The notes under the pieces were generated by a model. That model was not told the origin of the DNA and made no database searches. It saw only the letters and a list, made by a program, of their open reading frames with translations. Both the position numbers and the translations under genes were made by a program. Shown piece after piece: positions 52,064-62,184 of a stretch of 64,000 nucleotides of DNA. Origin of the DNA: Clostridia bacterium. GTDB taxonomy: Bacteria; Bacillota; Clostridia; Acetivibrionales; DSM-2933. The stretch lies in NCBI GenBank assembly GCA_026418275.1, contig JAOABQ010000099.1, positions 143,757-207,756 of the forward strand, read 5' to 3'. How positions within the stretch are numbered: the stretch's first letter is position 1; each line of letters opens with the position of its first letter.

Positions 52064-52631
52064 AACAAATCCAATGGGGTGGAAGTTGGAAAGGCTAAAA
52101 AAGTTATCAGCTAAAATAATGAGTGGAAATACGCCAAAAGGCGGAAATCAAGTTTATGTAGAAATGGGAATAGCCTTTTTTAGAAGCCAGAATGTTTGGA
52201 GAAATAGGTTGGAATTGGATGATATAGCTTACATTGATAAAGAAACTCATAATAAAATGGGAAAGAGCAGTCTGAAAAATAGAGATATTTTGATGACTAA
52301 AACTGGCAGAATCAACACTGAGAATAGCAGTTTAGGTAGAGCTGCAATGTATTTAGGAGAAGATGACTGCGCTAATATTAATGGTCATGTATATCTAATA
52401 AGACTAAAAAAAGGTATTGTCAATGAGTTTATTTTGTTCATACTTACCACTGACGAATATAGAGAATATATCAGAAGTGTATGTGTTGGAGGGATTGATA
52501 AAAGACAAATAAATAAAGAGCATATAGAGGAATTTCCTATCATTCTCCCCCCGCAAGAACTTCAAATTCAATTTGCAGACTTCGTCAAACAAGTCGACAA
52601 ATCGAAATTTACCGTCCTAGCCGCCGCATAA
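52047..52631 (+). CDS. hsdS: Silent hsdS target-recognition cassette
   Basis: 194 codons that begin inside the repeat (MFGDPV) without a ribosome site, so it is probably not translated by itself. It holds one complete TRD (LKKLSAKIMSGNTPKGG ... GHVYLIRLKK) and the final helix IQFADFVKQVDKSKF, which matches the end of the active hsdS. It differs from TRD2 of that gene, so it is a stored alternative specificity. Confidence 0.85.
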   Translation: MFGDPVTNPMGWKLERLKKLSAKIMSGNTPKGGNQVYVEMGIAFFRSQNVWRNRLELDDIAYIDKETHNKMGKSSLKNRDILMTKTGRINTENSSLGRAAMYLGEDDCANINGHVYLIRLKKGIVNEFILFILTTDEYREYIRSVCVGGIDKRQINKEHIEEFPIILPPQELQIQFADFVKQVDKSKFTVLAAA

Positions 52632-52764
52632 GGACGAATAAGACTTATGAAAGGATAACTGTTAGGTATGCAAAGTAGAAAAAATGATTACATAGCTTCA
52701 AATCAGTTTAAATGCTTCCTTTTACAGAATCCTTTCTCTGTAAAAAGCGAGGTGTGGCAAGGAT

Positions 52765-53433
52765 ATGTTTGAAAGGTATGATGATTATACAGAAAAGTTA
52801 TTGCTTGCACAGTATAATGTATCTGAAATGGTTGAGCATAAATTGATGCGCGGTGAAATACGTGAGGACTTTTTAAAGCTACAAATTGAGAATCGATATC
52901 GTGATATACAATGCTGTAAAGGAGCAATTGTTGATGTCAACGGGCAAAACCAAAGCGGCCAGATCGATTTGGTCATTGCCAAACAATGCGCCCAAGTTCG
53001 TAGAATGGGCGGTCATTCAATAATATCAGTTGACGATGCAGTTTTTATTATAGAAGTCAAAAGCAACGCTAAGGGTACGGAATTTACAAGTCTTAATGAC
53101 AAGGCAATGCAGTATAAAGCTATGGAGGGTGGCCATTCTGTTCTGGTAGGAATGTTCTGTTACTATTACGAGCTAAAGATGAAATCCCTGTTGAGGCGCT
53201 TTGGGTATGTATATGATGAAGATTTACAAGCCTTTCAACAGCAACCAGATATAAATCCTCCCTATTCTGGCATAGATTTTGTTGTTTGTTTAGATGACGA
53301 TATAGATGATGATACTGGAAGTTTTAAAAGATTTTTTATAATGCGGGATGAAACTAATGATAGATTTGTGTTGTATCAAGAAAATCCTGTTTCTAAGCAC
53401 TTTTTCAAGTTGCTTGGAAGGGGTCTGAGATAA
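52765..53433 (+). CDS. DUF6602-type, nuclease-like protein in the type I locus
   Basis: 222 residues from ATG 52765. QIDLVIAK ... AVFIIEVKSNAKG gives an Asp and Glu-x-Lys pattern of a PD-(D/E)XK nuclease fold. The family occurs inside restriction loci but its role is not established. It lies just upstream of hsdR, three bases before the hsdR frame opens, so it belongs to the same message. Confidence 0.78.
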   Translation: MFERYDDYTEKLLLAQYNVSEMVEHKLMRGEIREDFLKLQIENRYRDIQCCKGAIVDVNGQNQSGQIDLVIAKQCAQVRRMGGHSIISVDDAVFIIEVKSNAKGTEFTSLNDKAMQYKAMEGGHSVLVGMFCYYYELKMKSLLRRFGYVYDEDLQAFQQQPDINPPYSGIDFVVCLDDDIDDDTGSFKRFFIMRDETNDRFVLYQENPVSKHFFKLLGRGLR

Positions 53434-53445
53434 GGAGTGTGGTAT

Positions 53446-56400
53446 ATGGTGAATTTTGAGTTTTTAAAATCCAAAAAAGAGTTTATAGCTTTTGCTGATG
53501 CTTGCATTGAAGCTGAGAAGTCGATAGCGACAAGCCCATCTCTTTGTGCATTGGGATGTAGGAAAAGTGCAGAGTTAGCTGTCAAATGGCTTTATTCGGT
53601 CGATAAGTCTTTAAAACTCCCTTATAATGATAACTTGGCAGCACTAATCTATAATCCGTCATTTGCAGATTCTATAGATGATAAAGATATGGGCAAGTTA
53701 AAATATATTATTAAACTTGGTAACCATGCTGCCCATACAAACCAAAACATAACCTATCGTGAGGCAGTTTTAGCTCTCGGCAATCTGTTCGACTTTATTC
53801 AATTTATTGATTATTGCTACGGTACAGATTATAAAGAACGCAGTTTTGACGAAAAGCTTCTTTCTCCGGAAAACACCACCCCAATTTCTCGTTCAGAATT
53901 TGATGATTTAAAAAATGATTTGGATGAGAAAACAAATGAACGTGAAAAATTGCTTGATGAAGTAAAGCGGCTTCAAGCAGAGATGGAAGCACTCAAAATC
54001 AAAAATAAGACTTCCAGAACCTTTAGTCCCAAACCTATTAGCGAGGCTGAAACTCGGCGTAGTATCATTAATATAGATTTAGAATCTATGGGCTGGATTC
54101 TCGGGCAAAACTGTATTGCTGAGGTTCCAGTAGTTGGCATGCCAATTTCGAGCAGAAATCCAGATGGAAACGGAAAAGTTGACTATGTACTCTATGGTGA
54201 CAACGGAAAACCACTTGCTGTTGTTGAGGCAAAACGAACTTCAAGGGAACCAAAAGAAGGCAAACAACAGGCAAAAGAGTATGCAGATTGTATAGAAAAA
54301 ATGACAGGACAACGACCGCTGATATTCTATACCAATGGTTATGAAACATGGTTTTGGGATGATTCATATTATCCGGAGCGCCCAGTATATTCTGTTTTTA
54401 CAAAAGAAGACATGCAAAGAATTGTTAATCGCAGGGATATGAGAAAGCCTTTCGACCGTGTGGAAATAAAGGATGAAATTACTGATAGACCATATCAGAA
54501 AATTGCTATCCAACGCGTATGTAAGGATTTTTCTGATAGCCGTCGCAAAGCTCTTTTAGTAATGGCTACCGGTACTGGCAAAACCCGAACAGTTGTATCT
54601 CTTGTTGATGTACTTTCTAATTATAACTGGGTAACCAACATATTAGTCCTTGCTGATCGAAAAGAGTTGGTTAAGCAAGCAAAACAAGCGTTTAATAGGC
54701 ATATGCCAAATCTATCCACTTGTAACCTCTTGAAAAGAGAAAAGGACGAAAAACCTACTGACCGTGCTATTTTTTCTACTTACCAGACAATTATGAATGC
54801 GATCAATGATGAAAAGACTGATGACGGAAAGAAGTTGTTCACGCCGGCCCATTTTGATTTAATAATTGTCGATGAAGCACACAGAAGTATATTTAAAAAA
54901 TACCGTGCCATATTTAAGTATTTTGATGCACTTGTTGTAGGCTTGACTGCTACACCAAGAAGTGATGTTGATAGGAGTACATACGACTTCTTCGATTTAG
55001 AAAAAGATATGCCTACATATGCCTATGAATATGATACAGCAGTTTCTGATGGTTATTTATGCGACTATCATTGTATTGAAAAATTGTTTAAAATTCCAGT
55101 TCAAGGCATTACAAAAGAGGATCTTTCCGAAGAAGAACAGCAGTCTTTTGAAGACTCGTTTGAAGAAGGAGAGGAAATACCAGACTATATAACTGGTGAG
55201 GAAATAAATAAAGTCTTTTTTAATATTAATACATGCCGACAAGTGCTCACTGATGTTATGCAAAAGGGCTTGAAGGTTGAAGGTGGAGACAAACTCGGCA
55301 AAACTATTATTTTTGCACGGAATCATGCTCATGCACTTTTTATAGAAGAGCAATTTAATGCCCTTTATCCGCAATATCGTGGAGAGTTTGCTCGTGTAAT
55401 AGACAACTATGAAGAACGGGCTGAAACGTTACTTGACAATTTTAAGCAGAAAGATAAGTATCCACAGATTGCCATATCTGTGGATATGCTAGATACCGGT
55501 GTTGACGTTCCAGAGATTTTAAACCTGGTTTATTTCAAACGTGTACTTTCAAAAATAAAGTTTTGGCAAATGTTTGGTCGTGGCACACGACTGTGCGAAG
55601 ACCTATTTGGGGCAGGCGAAAACAAAAAGAAATTCTATGTTTTTGACTACCTCGGGAACTTTGAATTCTTCCGGCAAGACCCCAAGGGTAAAGAATCTAC
55701 TGAAACGGGTTCGCTTACTGAGCAAACATTCAAATTAAAAGCGCAAATCGTCTTTAATTTACAAGATGGTAAATTCAGTGAAGATGAATACTCTTCCTTC
55801 CGTTCTGAACTGGTTGATGAGATTTCATCACAGGTTTCAGTACTTAATCGTGAACAATTTCAAGTAAAACAAAATTTACAATTTGTTGAAAAATATTCTG
55901 ATAAGCAATCCTTCATGTGCCTTACTACGGCTGAAACTGAGGAACTAATTTCGCATCTTGCAAATTTAATGCCGGCTTCTGATGATGAAGAATCTGCACG
56001 GCGCTTTGATTTATTGATGTATCGGTATATGCTTGCGAATGTCAGCAATGATGATTCAGTTATGCGTTCGGTTGTTAATAGAATCAAAGGAATTGCCGCT
56101 GTACTTGAAACTAAAGCTACACTTCCAGATGTAAAGAACAACATGGGGTTGATAAGAAGAATCCAACAGGATGATTTTTGGTCAGGAGCAACATTGAAAG
56201 AACTTGATATGGTTCGCCTTACAATCCGTGACTTAATGTATTGCCTAAAAAATGAAATGAAAAAGAAAATTATTAATATAACAGACAGCGTTTTGTTAGA
56301 AAAAGAAGGTGAACGATTTACTGCGGACAATTCACTTGAAAACTACTACCGTCGTGCAAGTCGCTATGTTGATGAACATAGCAATTGCCCTTCCATACAA

Positions 56401-56811
56401 AAACTAAAAAACAATCAACCTCTTTTAAATGCTGACTGGGAGGAATTAGAGCAAATTTTTTGGCATGAAGTAGGAACACAAGAGGAATATAACAGAGAAG
56501 CAAACGGCGCTTCACTTGGTCGATTTGTTAGAGCTCTAACAGGGTTATCAAAAGAAGCCACAAATAATGCCTTCTCTGACTTTTTGAATACTGCTTTATA
56601 TTCAGAAGAACAAATATGTATGGTCCAATATATTATAGAGGCATTAGAAAACCAAGGAACTCTTCAGCCTGATGAGATGAAAGATATAGAATTTTTTGGT
56701 GGCCTAGATGTTTTCGAAGTTTGGGGGCATGACAATAAAATTAATGATTGGCGAAGGATTCAAGAGGCTATTCAATCCGTAAACAAAAATGCTGAAAAGA
56801 CAGCTGCATAA
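53446..56811 (+). CDS. hsdR: Type I restriction endonuclease subunit HsdR
   Basis: 1121 residues from ATG 53446 (AGGAG upstream). An N-terminal DUF4145-like helical domain (LKYIIKLGNHAAHTN) and a coiled coil lead to the nuclease VDYVLYGDNGKPLAVVEAKR (catalytic residues visible), then a translocase: MATGTGKTRT, VDEAHRS, TATPRSD and MFGRGTRL. It cuts unmodified DNA after translocation together with HsdM and HsdS. Confidence 0.96.
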   Translation: MVNFEFLKSKKEFIAFADACIEAEKSIATSPSLCALGCRKSAELAVKWLYSVDKSLKLPYNDNLAALIYNPSFADSIDDKDMGKLKYIIKLGNHAAHTNQNITYREAVLALGNLFDFIQFIDYCYGTDYKERSFDEKLLSPENTTPISRSEFDDLKNDLDEKTNEREKLLDEVKRLQAEMEALKIKNKTSRTFSPKPISEAETRRSIINIDLESMGWILGQNCIAEVPVVGMPISSRNPDGNGKVDYVLYGDNGKPLAVVEAKRTSREPKEGKQQAKEYADCIEKMTGQRPLIFYTNGYETWFWDDSYYPERPVYSVFTKEDMQRIVNRRDMRKPFDRVEIKDEITDRPYQKIAIQRVCKDFSDSRRKALLVMATGTGKTRTVVSLVDVLSNYNWVTNILVLADRKELVKQAKQAFNRHMPNLSTCNLLKREKDEKPTDRAIFSTYQTIMNAINDEKTDDGKKLFTPAHFDLIIVDEAHRSIFKKYRAIFKYFDALVVGLTATPRSDVDRSTYDFFDLEKDMPTYAYEYDTAVSDGYLCDYHCIEKLFKIPVQGITKEDLSEEEQQSFEDSFEEGEEIPDYITGEEINKVFFNINTCRQVLTDVMQKGLKVEGGDKLGKTIIFARNHAHALFIEEQFNALYPQYRGEFARVIDNYEERAETLLDNFKQKDKYPQIAISVDMLDTGVDVPEILNLVYFKRVLSKIKFWQMFGRGTRLCEDLFGAGENKKKFYVFDYLGNFEFFRQDPKGKESTETGSLTEQTFKLKAQIVFNLQDGKFSEDEYSSFRSELVDEISSQVSVLNREQFQVKQNLQFVEKYSDKQSFMCLTTAETEELISHLANLMPASDDEESARRFDLLMYRYMLANVSNDDSVMRSVVNRIKGIAAVLETKATLPDVKNNMGLIRRIQQDDFWSGATLKELDMVRLTIRDLMYCLKNEMKKKIINITDSVLLEKEGERFTADNSLENYYRRASRYVDEHSNCPSIQKLKNNQPLLNADWEELEQIFWHEVGTQEEYNREANGASLGRFVRALTGLSKEATNNAFSDFLNTALYSEEQICMVQYIIEALENQGTLQPDEMKDIEFFGGLDVFEVWGHDNKINDWRRIQEAIQSVNKNAEKTAA

Positions 56812-56913
56812 CCTTTTATTTGTGCCTGTGATAAAAAATTAGAGAAATGCAAAAAAATCAAAAAGTAAAAGAAGCATTCGGACTGCATTAACTTGAAAGG
56901 TATGGTGTCATAA

Positions 56914-58914
56914 ATGACCGAGACAGTTTCAATCAATGAAATAAACCAAATTAGGCAGGAGTTTAAAAAATATTTAAAAGAAACTCATACGGATTGGAAA
57001 GACAGTACAGTATCAATGCACTATTCCGATGCTTTTCTTGCCTTCAACAATAATATAGGCAGCAATTTCTGGGCATTTTTTGTTAGCGATGAAGCTCTTC
57101 TGACTGGTAAAGAACAAATACGAAAATATCTCCAGACACACAAACAATCGGATAGAGCTGCCGAAAGGGCCGATGGTTATTATTCCTCCATGAAATACTT
57201 CAAAGCTTTTTTAGACAAGGAATACCCTACGCTGGCTGAGGAATGGAGCCATAAGACAATACCTGACTCATATATGAAATCAACATTTCAGATTTGGATG
57301 AAGAAACAAAAAAAATCCAATGGAGAACCGTATTCGTCAAACACAATTTCAGCATACACAACTGCTTTGAAAAATTCTACAACCAAGCTTACATTATCTG
57401 ATCAAATACATACCGACCTGTTTTTTTATTCAAATGCTGAGGATTTTTTAGAAGCACATAAAATAATACTCGCTGCGCCAAACTTTAACGAGGTCGATAT
57501 TGCTGCAGGAAATAAGGCCTATTCAAACGGCATGGTTTTGTACTCAAAGTTTTTAAATGAATTCTCTCAGCCTTCATGCTGGATATTCCAAGGAAATCCC
57601 AAATATTACAATGTAGTCGATGCAATTAATAACCTTGATAAAATTGTGTGGGCAGTAAATCAATATACCAAGCAAATTAAAAAAGGCGACAAGGCATATA
57701 TATGGCTATCCGGCTCTGATGGAGGTATCATTGCAAGCGGTACAATAGCAGATAGCCCGGAAATGAAAGATCAGGATCTAAATGACCCATACAGCGTTGA
57801 ATCATTAAAAGATGAGCCATATTTGGGTGTGGTTATTCTCATTGAGCGCAAACTCACTGATAGAATTGTAAAACGCTCTACCTTACTATCAGATGAACGC
57901 ACAAGAAAACTTGAGATTTTAACCTATCCTGGTGCTACTAATTTCTTTGTAACAAAAGACCAAGAAAAGATAATAGAAAGTATTATTGACGGAACTTATG
58001 TTAATGTTGCAGTCACAGACGTACCATCACCCACTTCTGAAGCATTCCCTACACCTAGTGATGAATATACGGATAAGGATTTTCTCTCTGAAGTTTTCAT
58101 GAGCACAAGTCGTTATGAAACACTTACAAATCTTTTAAAACACAAGAAAAACCTTATTCTTCAAGGTGCGCCGGGTGTTGGAAAAACATATTCAGCAAAG
58201 CGGCTTGCCTATTCCATCATGGGCAAAAAAGATAACAACCGTGTATTGATGGTACAGTTTCATCAAAGCTACAGCTATGAAGATTTAATCATGGGTTACC
58301 GGCCAACTGATAAAGGTTTTGAGCTAAAGCCAGGACCGTTCTATGAATTCTGTAAAAAGGCCGAACAGGACATTGAAAATCCTTATTTCTTTATTATCGA
58401 TGAAATTAACCGAGGCAACCTTAGTAAGATTTTCGGTGAACTGTTTATGCTTATTGAAAAGGATAAACGCGGCGAAGAATTAAGGCTCCTTTATAAAGAT
58501 GAAATGTTTACCGTTCCTGAAAACATTCACATTATTGGTATGATGAATACCGCTGACCGAAGTCTTGCGATGATTGACTATGCACTCCGTAGACGCTTTG
58601 CGTTCTTTGAACTTGAACCCGCTTTTGATTCTGAGAAATTCAAAGAAATGATGGAGGAAACGGCTCATCCCAAATTCAAAGCCTTAGTAGTGCAAATTAA
58701 GGCACTAAATGAATTTATAAGTAACGACGAGGCTCTTGGCGATGGTTTTAGAATCGGGCATAGCTATCTCTGCACTACTGAGGAAGTTACTGATGAATGG
58801 CTGACAGGCGTTGTAAAATATGAACTTCTCCCTCTTCTGAATGAATATTGGTTCGATGAGCATGCGAAAATTGAGAATTGGACTAAGAAGCTGTGTGGTG
58901 TATTAAATGATTAG
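56914..58914 (+). CDS. mcrB: McrB-type GTPase with EVE domain
   Basis: 666 residues. The C-terminal AAA+ GTPase has Walker A GAPGVGKT, QFHQSYSYEDLIMGYRP and the McrB mark MMNTADRSLAMIDYALRRRF. The middle (about 218-345) has PSCWIFQGNPKYY ... YIWLSGSDGGIIASGTI, an EVE/PUA-like domain that in other systems binds modified bases. It would recognise modified DNA and drive cleavage by McrC, encoded next with an eight-base overlap. Confidence 0.94.
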   Translation: MTETVSINEINQIRQEFKKYLKETHTDWKDSTVSMHYSDAFLAFNNNIGSNFWAFFVSDEALLTGKEQIRKYLQTHKQSDRAAERADGYYSSMKYFKAFLDKEYPTLAEEWSHKTIPDSYMKSTFQIWMKKQKKSNGEPYSSNTISAYTTALKNSTTKLTLSDQIHTDLFFYSNAEDFLEAHKIILAAPNFNEVDIAAGNKAYSNGMVLYSKFLNEFSQPSCWIFQGNPKYYNVVDAINNLDKIVWAVNQYTKQIKKGDKAYIWLSGSDGGIIASGTIADSPEMKDQDLNDPYSVESLKDEPYLGVVILIERKLTDRIVKRSTLLSDERTRKLEILTYPGATNFFVTKDQEKIIESIIDGTYVNVAVTDVPSPTSEAFPTPSDEYTDKDFLSEVFMSTSRYETLTNLLKHKKNLILQGAPGVGKTYSAKRLAYSIMGKKDNNRVLMVQFHQSYSYEDLIMGYRPTDKGFELKPGPFYEFCKKAEQDIENPYFFIIDEINRGNLSKIFGELFMLIEKDKRGEELRLLYKDEMFTVPENIHIIGMMNTADRSLAMIDYALRRRFAFFELEPAFDSEKFKEMMEETAHPKFKALVVQIKALNEFISNDEALGDGFRIGHSYLCTTEEVTDEWLTGVVKYELLPLLNEYWFDEHAKIENWTKKLCGVLND

Positions 58915-59938
58915 AATACAGAACATTTATTATATGCTTGCCTACGCTTTTTCAGTTCTGCATGAAGATAGCTATAAAAATGTAGCAGCTGAGGACTTTG
59001 AAAATAGCGCCGACTTGTTCGCTGCTATTCTTGCTAAAGGAATTTCAAACCAGATAAAGCGTGGTCTGGGAAAAGAGTATATTAATAAAGTAGATTCACT
59101 AAGTTCTCCAACCGGTAAAATAGATGTATCAGCATCCGTTAAGCAGCAGACAATGTTAAAAAGACAATTAGTCTGTGAGTATGACGAATACACAGAAAAT
59201 GCGTATATAAACCAAATTCTAAAATCTGCAGCTATATTGTTACTGCGGTCGCAGGATGTTGCCGTCTCACAAAAGCAAGCTTTAAAAAAGATTTTACTAT
59301 ATTTTACTAATGTCGATGAAATTAATCCATACCGAATAGAGTGGTCAAGGATTAAATACCATCGTAACAATGCAACCTACAAAATGCTTATCAATATCTG
59401 CTACTTGGTAATCCATGGAATGCTTATAAGTGAACAGGATGGCACTAAAAAACTTTCAAGATATGTAGATGATCAGCGAATGCATAGCTTATATGAGCGA
59501 TTTATACTGCATTATTATCGAAAACATTATCCTTACCTTTTAGTTTCAGCATCTCAAATTGATTGGAATGTAGATGATGGCTTTATTGATTTTTTGCCTA
59601 TTATGAAAACTGATATTACTATCGAATATGGCGGCAAAACCCTCATAATAGATGCAAAATATTATTCTCGCACTCTGCAGACAAATAGCCTTTATAATAG
59701 CCAAACATTTCATTCAGGCAATCTGTATCAGATATTTACCTATGTAAAAAATCGTGATACCGCTAATTCTGGTAATGTTAGTGGGGTATTACTTTATGCA
59801 AAAACCGATGAAGAAATTACACCAGACCATAATTATTCAATGGGTGGCAATCGCATCAGTGTAAAAACTTTAGATTTGGGTACCGATTTTATAAATATAA
59901 AGAATCAACTGAATTTATTGGTAGAGGATCATCTATAA
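58907..59938 (+). CDS. mcrC: McrC-type nuclease subunit
   Basis: 343 residues. IRIQNIYYMLAYAFSVL opens the protein as in McrC, and the PD-(D/E)XK site is DITIEYGGKTLIIDAKYYS. It cleaves DNA in complex with the McrB GTPase. Last plus-strand gene before the convergent four-gene operon. Confidence 0.94.
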   Translation: MIRIQNIYYMLAYAFSVLHEDSYKNVAAEDFENSADLFAAILAKGISNQIKRGLGKEYINKVDSLSSPTGKIDVSASVKQQTMLKRQLVCEYDEYTENAYINQILKSAAILLLRSQDVAVSQKQALKKILLYFTNVDEINPYRIEWSRIKYHRNNATYKMLINICYLVIHGMLISEQDGTKKLSRYVDDQRMHSLYERFILHYYRKHYPYLLVSASQIDWNVDDGFIDFLPIMKTDITIEYGGKTLIIDAKYYSRTLQTNSLYNSQTFHSGNLYQIFTYVKNRDTANSGNVSGVLLYAKTDEEITPDHNYSMGGNRISVKTLDLGTDFINIKNQLNLLVEDHL

Positions 59939-59988
59939 TTATATTAATCCAGCCCAAGCAACTCCCACTTGTTTAAGTATTCATCCTC

Positions 59989-60393
59989 TCAGTCATGGAA
60001 CATCCTCATTGCAGTATCTTTATGAGGCTTTCCACTTTTACCGGGTGTGTCAAGCCAGTTTTGATGAGCTTTCTTTATATATTCAGCAACTATTGTACTT
60101 GGCACAATATAATAATCAGGAGTACCAGTTCCATTGAGATTTACAAAAACATAATGCAGAGTATCAGAATAAAATTCCTCACACTTTTCATTTAAAAGCC
60201 ACGCCTTCCGACTTCCTTGATTTGTTTTCACCTGTATCCCTATAGTTTTCGACGCATCTTCATTTGATGCTAACAAATCAATTCCTTTTGTATTTTTTGA
60301 TGTAAGAGAGGCTATGTATCCTCTTCTTGACAATTCTGCCGCTACAAAATGCTCCCCAGAAACTCCAGATAGAATTGCAGAAATTTTGCTCAT
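59989..60393 (-). CDS. PD-(D/E)XK-like small nuclease protein
   Basis: 134 residues from ATG 60393 (GGTGGGG upstream). GEHFVAAELSRRGYIASLTSKNTKGIDLLA and IGIQVKT give the Glu...Asp...Gln-x-Lys pattern of small restriction-like nucleases. It is the last gene of the four-gene minus-strand operon. Defence or repair are both possible; convergent with mcrC. Confidence 0.78.
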   Translation of the reverse strand: MSKISAILSGVSGEHFVAAELSRRGYIASLTSKNTKGIDLLASNEDASKTIGIQVKTNQGSRKAWLLNEKCEEFYSDTLHYVFVNLNGTGTPDYYIVPSTIVAEYIKKAHQNWLDTPGKSGKPHKDTAMRMFHD

Positions 60394-60408
60394 TTCCCCA
60401 CCACCCAA

Positions 60409-61683
60409 TTATTTATTAATTACAGTAATTTGCATATTCAAGCCTGTTCTATCTTTGAAAGGTATGTCAGGTATTGTTTTAAACCCTTGTTCCAAGCCTA
60501 ACTGACCAACTACAGCAAGACAAAGCGCATCAACCACATCATCTATTTTCTTTCTGAATTTGTTCTGTTTTAAGTATGTATCAATTACCTCCCTGACATT
60601 TGGGAAGTATGCCTTTAGAATTTTTATACGGGCTTCAATGCCATTTTCATTCAGCTTGCTGTCATCAAGAGGTATCTCACCGTTTAATAAATAGAAGCAA
60701 TATTCCGGGTGGCTTTCCAAGAGTCTGTTTTTCCATTCATAATTATTTTGCAGGAAATCATCAACATGCTTTATCCCATTGCATAATGCCATGCTAATTG
60801 GATTTTGCCTTGCATCCAGCTCATTGTTTAATTCCCATGCGCTTTTTGTATCGGGCGCATTAACAATCTGTCGGAAAGGAGTATTAAACACACTGGAGGA
60901 CTTCTTGCTTAGTTTTGACCTCAGTTCATTGTCTGGACGTTTTATTGCTTCATTCCTGCTTTCTGGCAGTCCAATAGGTACATCTATTAGCATAGCATCT
61001 GCTGTATAGTATTTTTCACAAATTTCATTAATTGTCTTATATTTACCAACTTCAAAGATTTCATCTGACAATGATACAGCAATCCATTCGCCTTTGCAAC
61101 CGTCCACTCCCACAGAAACAGTACCGGTTTTCTTACCCTTCAGTTTGTTGAACAATGAAACAAACTGCTTTTCAGTTCTTTCAAACCCCCTGAATTCAAA
61201 GTCTGGATTAGATTTAATATCAGGCTTCTGCTCAAATATCTGTTCCTCCATGAAGTATAGAAATTCATAATACAACATGGCATCATCAATTTGAAAAACC
61301 TGGGCTACTTCATCATTGTTCAGTTGCTGTTCAAGATATTTATTCCATATGGTATTTTGAAGCCTGTCCTCAAACTCTCTATAATCAGGGAGTAGTTTCT
61401 TAATTGGTCTTGTAACATCCGAAATATATGCCTCACTGGCATCATGCAATAAACATGCAAGCTGTATTCTCGGAGAGCAACCTCTTTCTCTTGCTTCCAT
61501 CGCACAATTTATTGAATGCTGTGCCACCGAGAAAAAACTTCTAAAATGACCATTTGCCCGACACAATAAAGATAACGCATGAGCCACATCCTTAATTTTT
61601 ATATCTGCAGCTACAGGCTCTGTTGGTGTAAAATGTATCTTTGAAAAGGTAGTTATATATTCACCCATCTTGCCCCATCTCAT
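60409..61683 (-). CDS. HD phosphohydrolase fused to DUF429
   Basis: 424 residues. N-terminal HD domain, YfbR/5'-deoxynucleotidase-like: SVAQHSINCAMEA, LLHDASEAYISDVTRPIK. From about 190 on, a DUF429 domain (VGVDGCKGEWIAVS, DVPIGLPES, HPEYCFYLLNGE, DDVVDALCLAVVG), a predicted RNase H-like fold. Fusion of a nucleotidase with DUF429 is unusual. Starts are weak; ATG 61668 is an alternative. Confidence 0.8.
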   Translation of the reverse strand: MRWGKMGEYITTFSKIHFTPTEPVAADIKIKDVAHALSLLCRANGHFRSFFSVAQHSINCAMEARERGCSPRIQLACLLHDASEAYISDVTRPIKKLLPDYREFEDRLQNTIWNKYLEQQLNNDEVAQVFQIDDAMLYYEFLYFMEEQIFEQKPDIKSNPDFEFRGFERTEKQFVSLFNKLKGKKTGTVSVGVDGCKGEWIAVSLSDEIFEVGKYKTINEICEKYYTADAMLIDVPIGLPESRNEAIKRPDNELRSKLSKKSSSVFNTPFRQIVNAPDTKSAWELNNELDARQNPISMALCNGIKHVDDFLQNNYEWKNRLLESHPEYCFYLLNGEIPLDDSKLNENGIEARIKILKAYFPNVREVIDTYLKQNKFRKKIDDVVDALCLAVVGQLGLEQGFKTIPDIPFKDRTGLNMQITVINK

Positions 61684-61699
61684 TTCAATCAGAATTTAC

Positions 61700-62173
61700 T
61701 TATACCCAGTTCGCAACAGGAAATGTACCATATTTCTCATTGAACCATGCCAATAGCTCTCGTTCTTTAGCTTCAGGATTTTCGCAGGAGCGATAACCTA
61801 GTAGAAGCTGTTTACAGTTTTCTATCTGCCAAATTGCCCTGCCTCCCCGGTGATTTTCAGCTTCTTTAAAACCATACCGTATATACTGTCTTATTCTCTG
61901 ACGCAGTTTATTTCTTACCCCACCAGCCTTACCAATATATAGTGTTCTTTTGTCAGTTTTTTCGAATTTCGTTTTTAAATTCTCTACTGGATATAATAAG
62001 TTGCTTACCCTAAAACAATTTATAGCCGTGGTTTGGTCTGTAAACTTAACACAGAAGGTATCCGGGGCAATAACAATATAAATTCCTTTTTTATTCGGAA
62101 TCTCGGAACAGCCATCATTGTATAAGGCTTCAATAGTTTGATATGTAAACTCATCAAAATTCACTGACTTCAC
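61700..62173 (-). CDS. GIY-YIG nuclease-like protein
   Basis: 157 residues. KKGIYIVIAPD and LYIGKAGGVRNKLRQRIRQY make the GIY-YIG core, and the Glu in EAKERELLAWFNEKYG the metal site. Second gene of the four-gene operon, 12 bases after the first. Confidence 0.8.
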   Translation of the reverse strand: MKSVNFDEFTYQTIEALYNDGCSEIPNKKGIYIVIAPDTFCVKFTDQTTAINCFRVSNLLYPVENLKTKFEKTDKRTLYIGKAGGVRNKLRQRIRQYIRYGFKEAENHRGGRAIWQIENCKQLLLGYRSCENPEAKERELLAWFNEKYGTFPVANWV

Positions 62174-62184
62174 CTCTATCTATT

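Noticed and set aside
52700..52740. Hairpin TTTTACAGA/TCTGTAAAA as terminator before the DUF6602 gene
   Set aside because: No T-tract follows on the plus strand and the downstream genes belong to the same functional locus.
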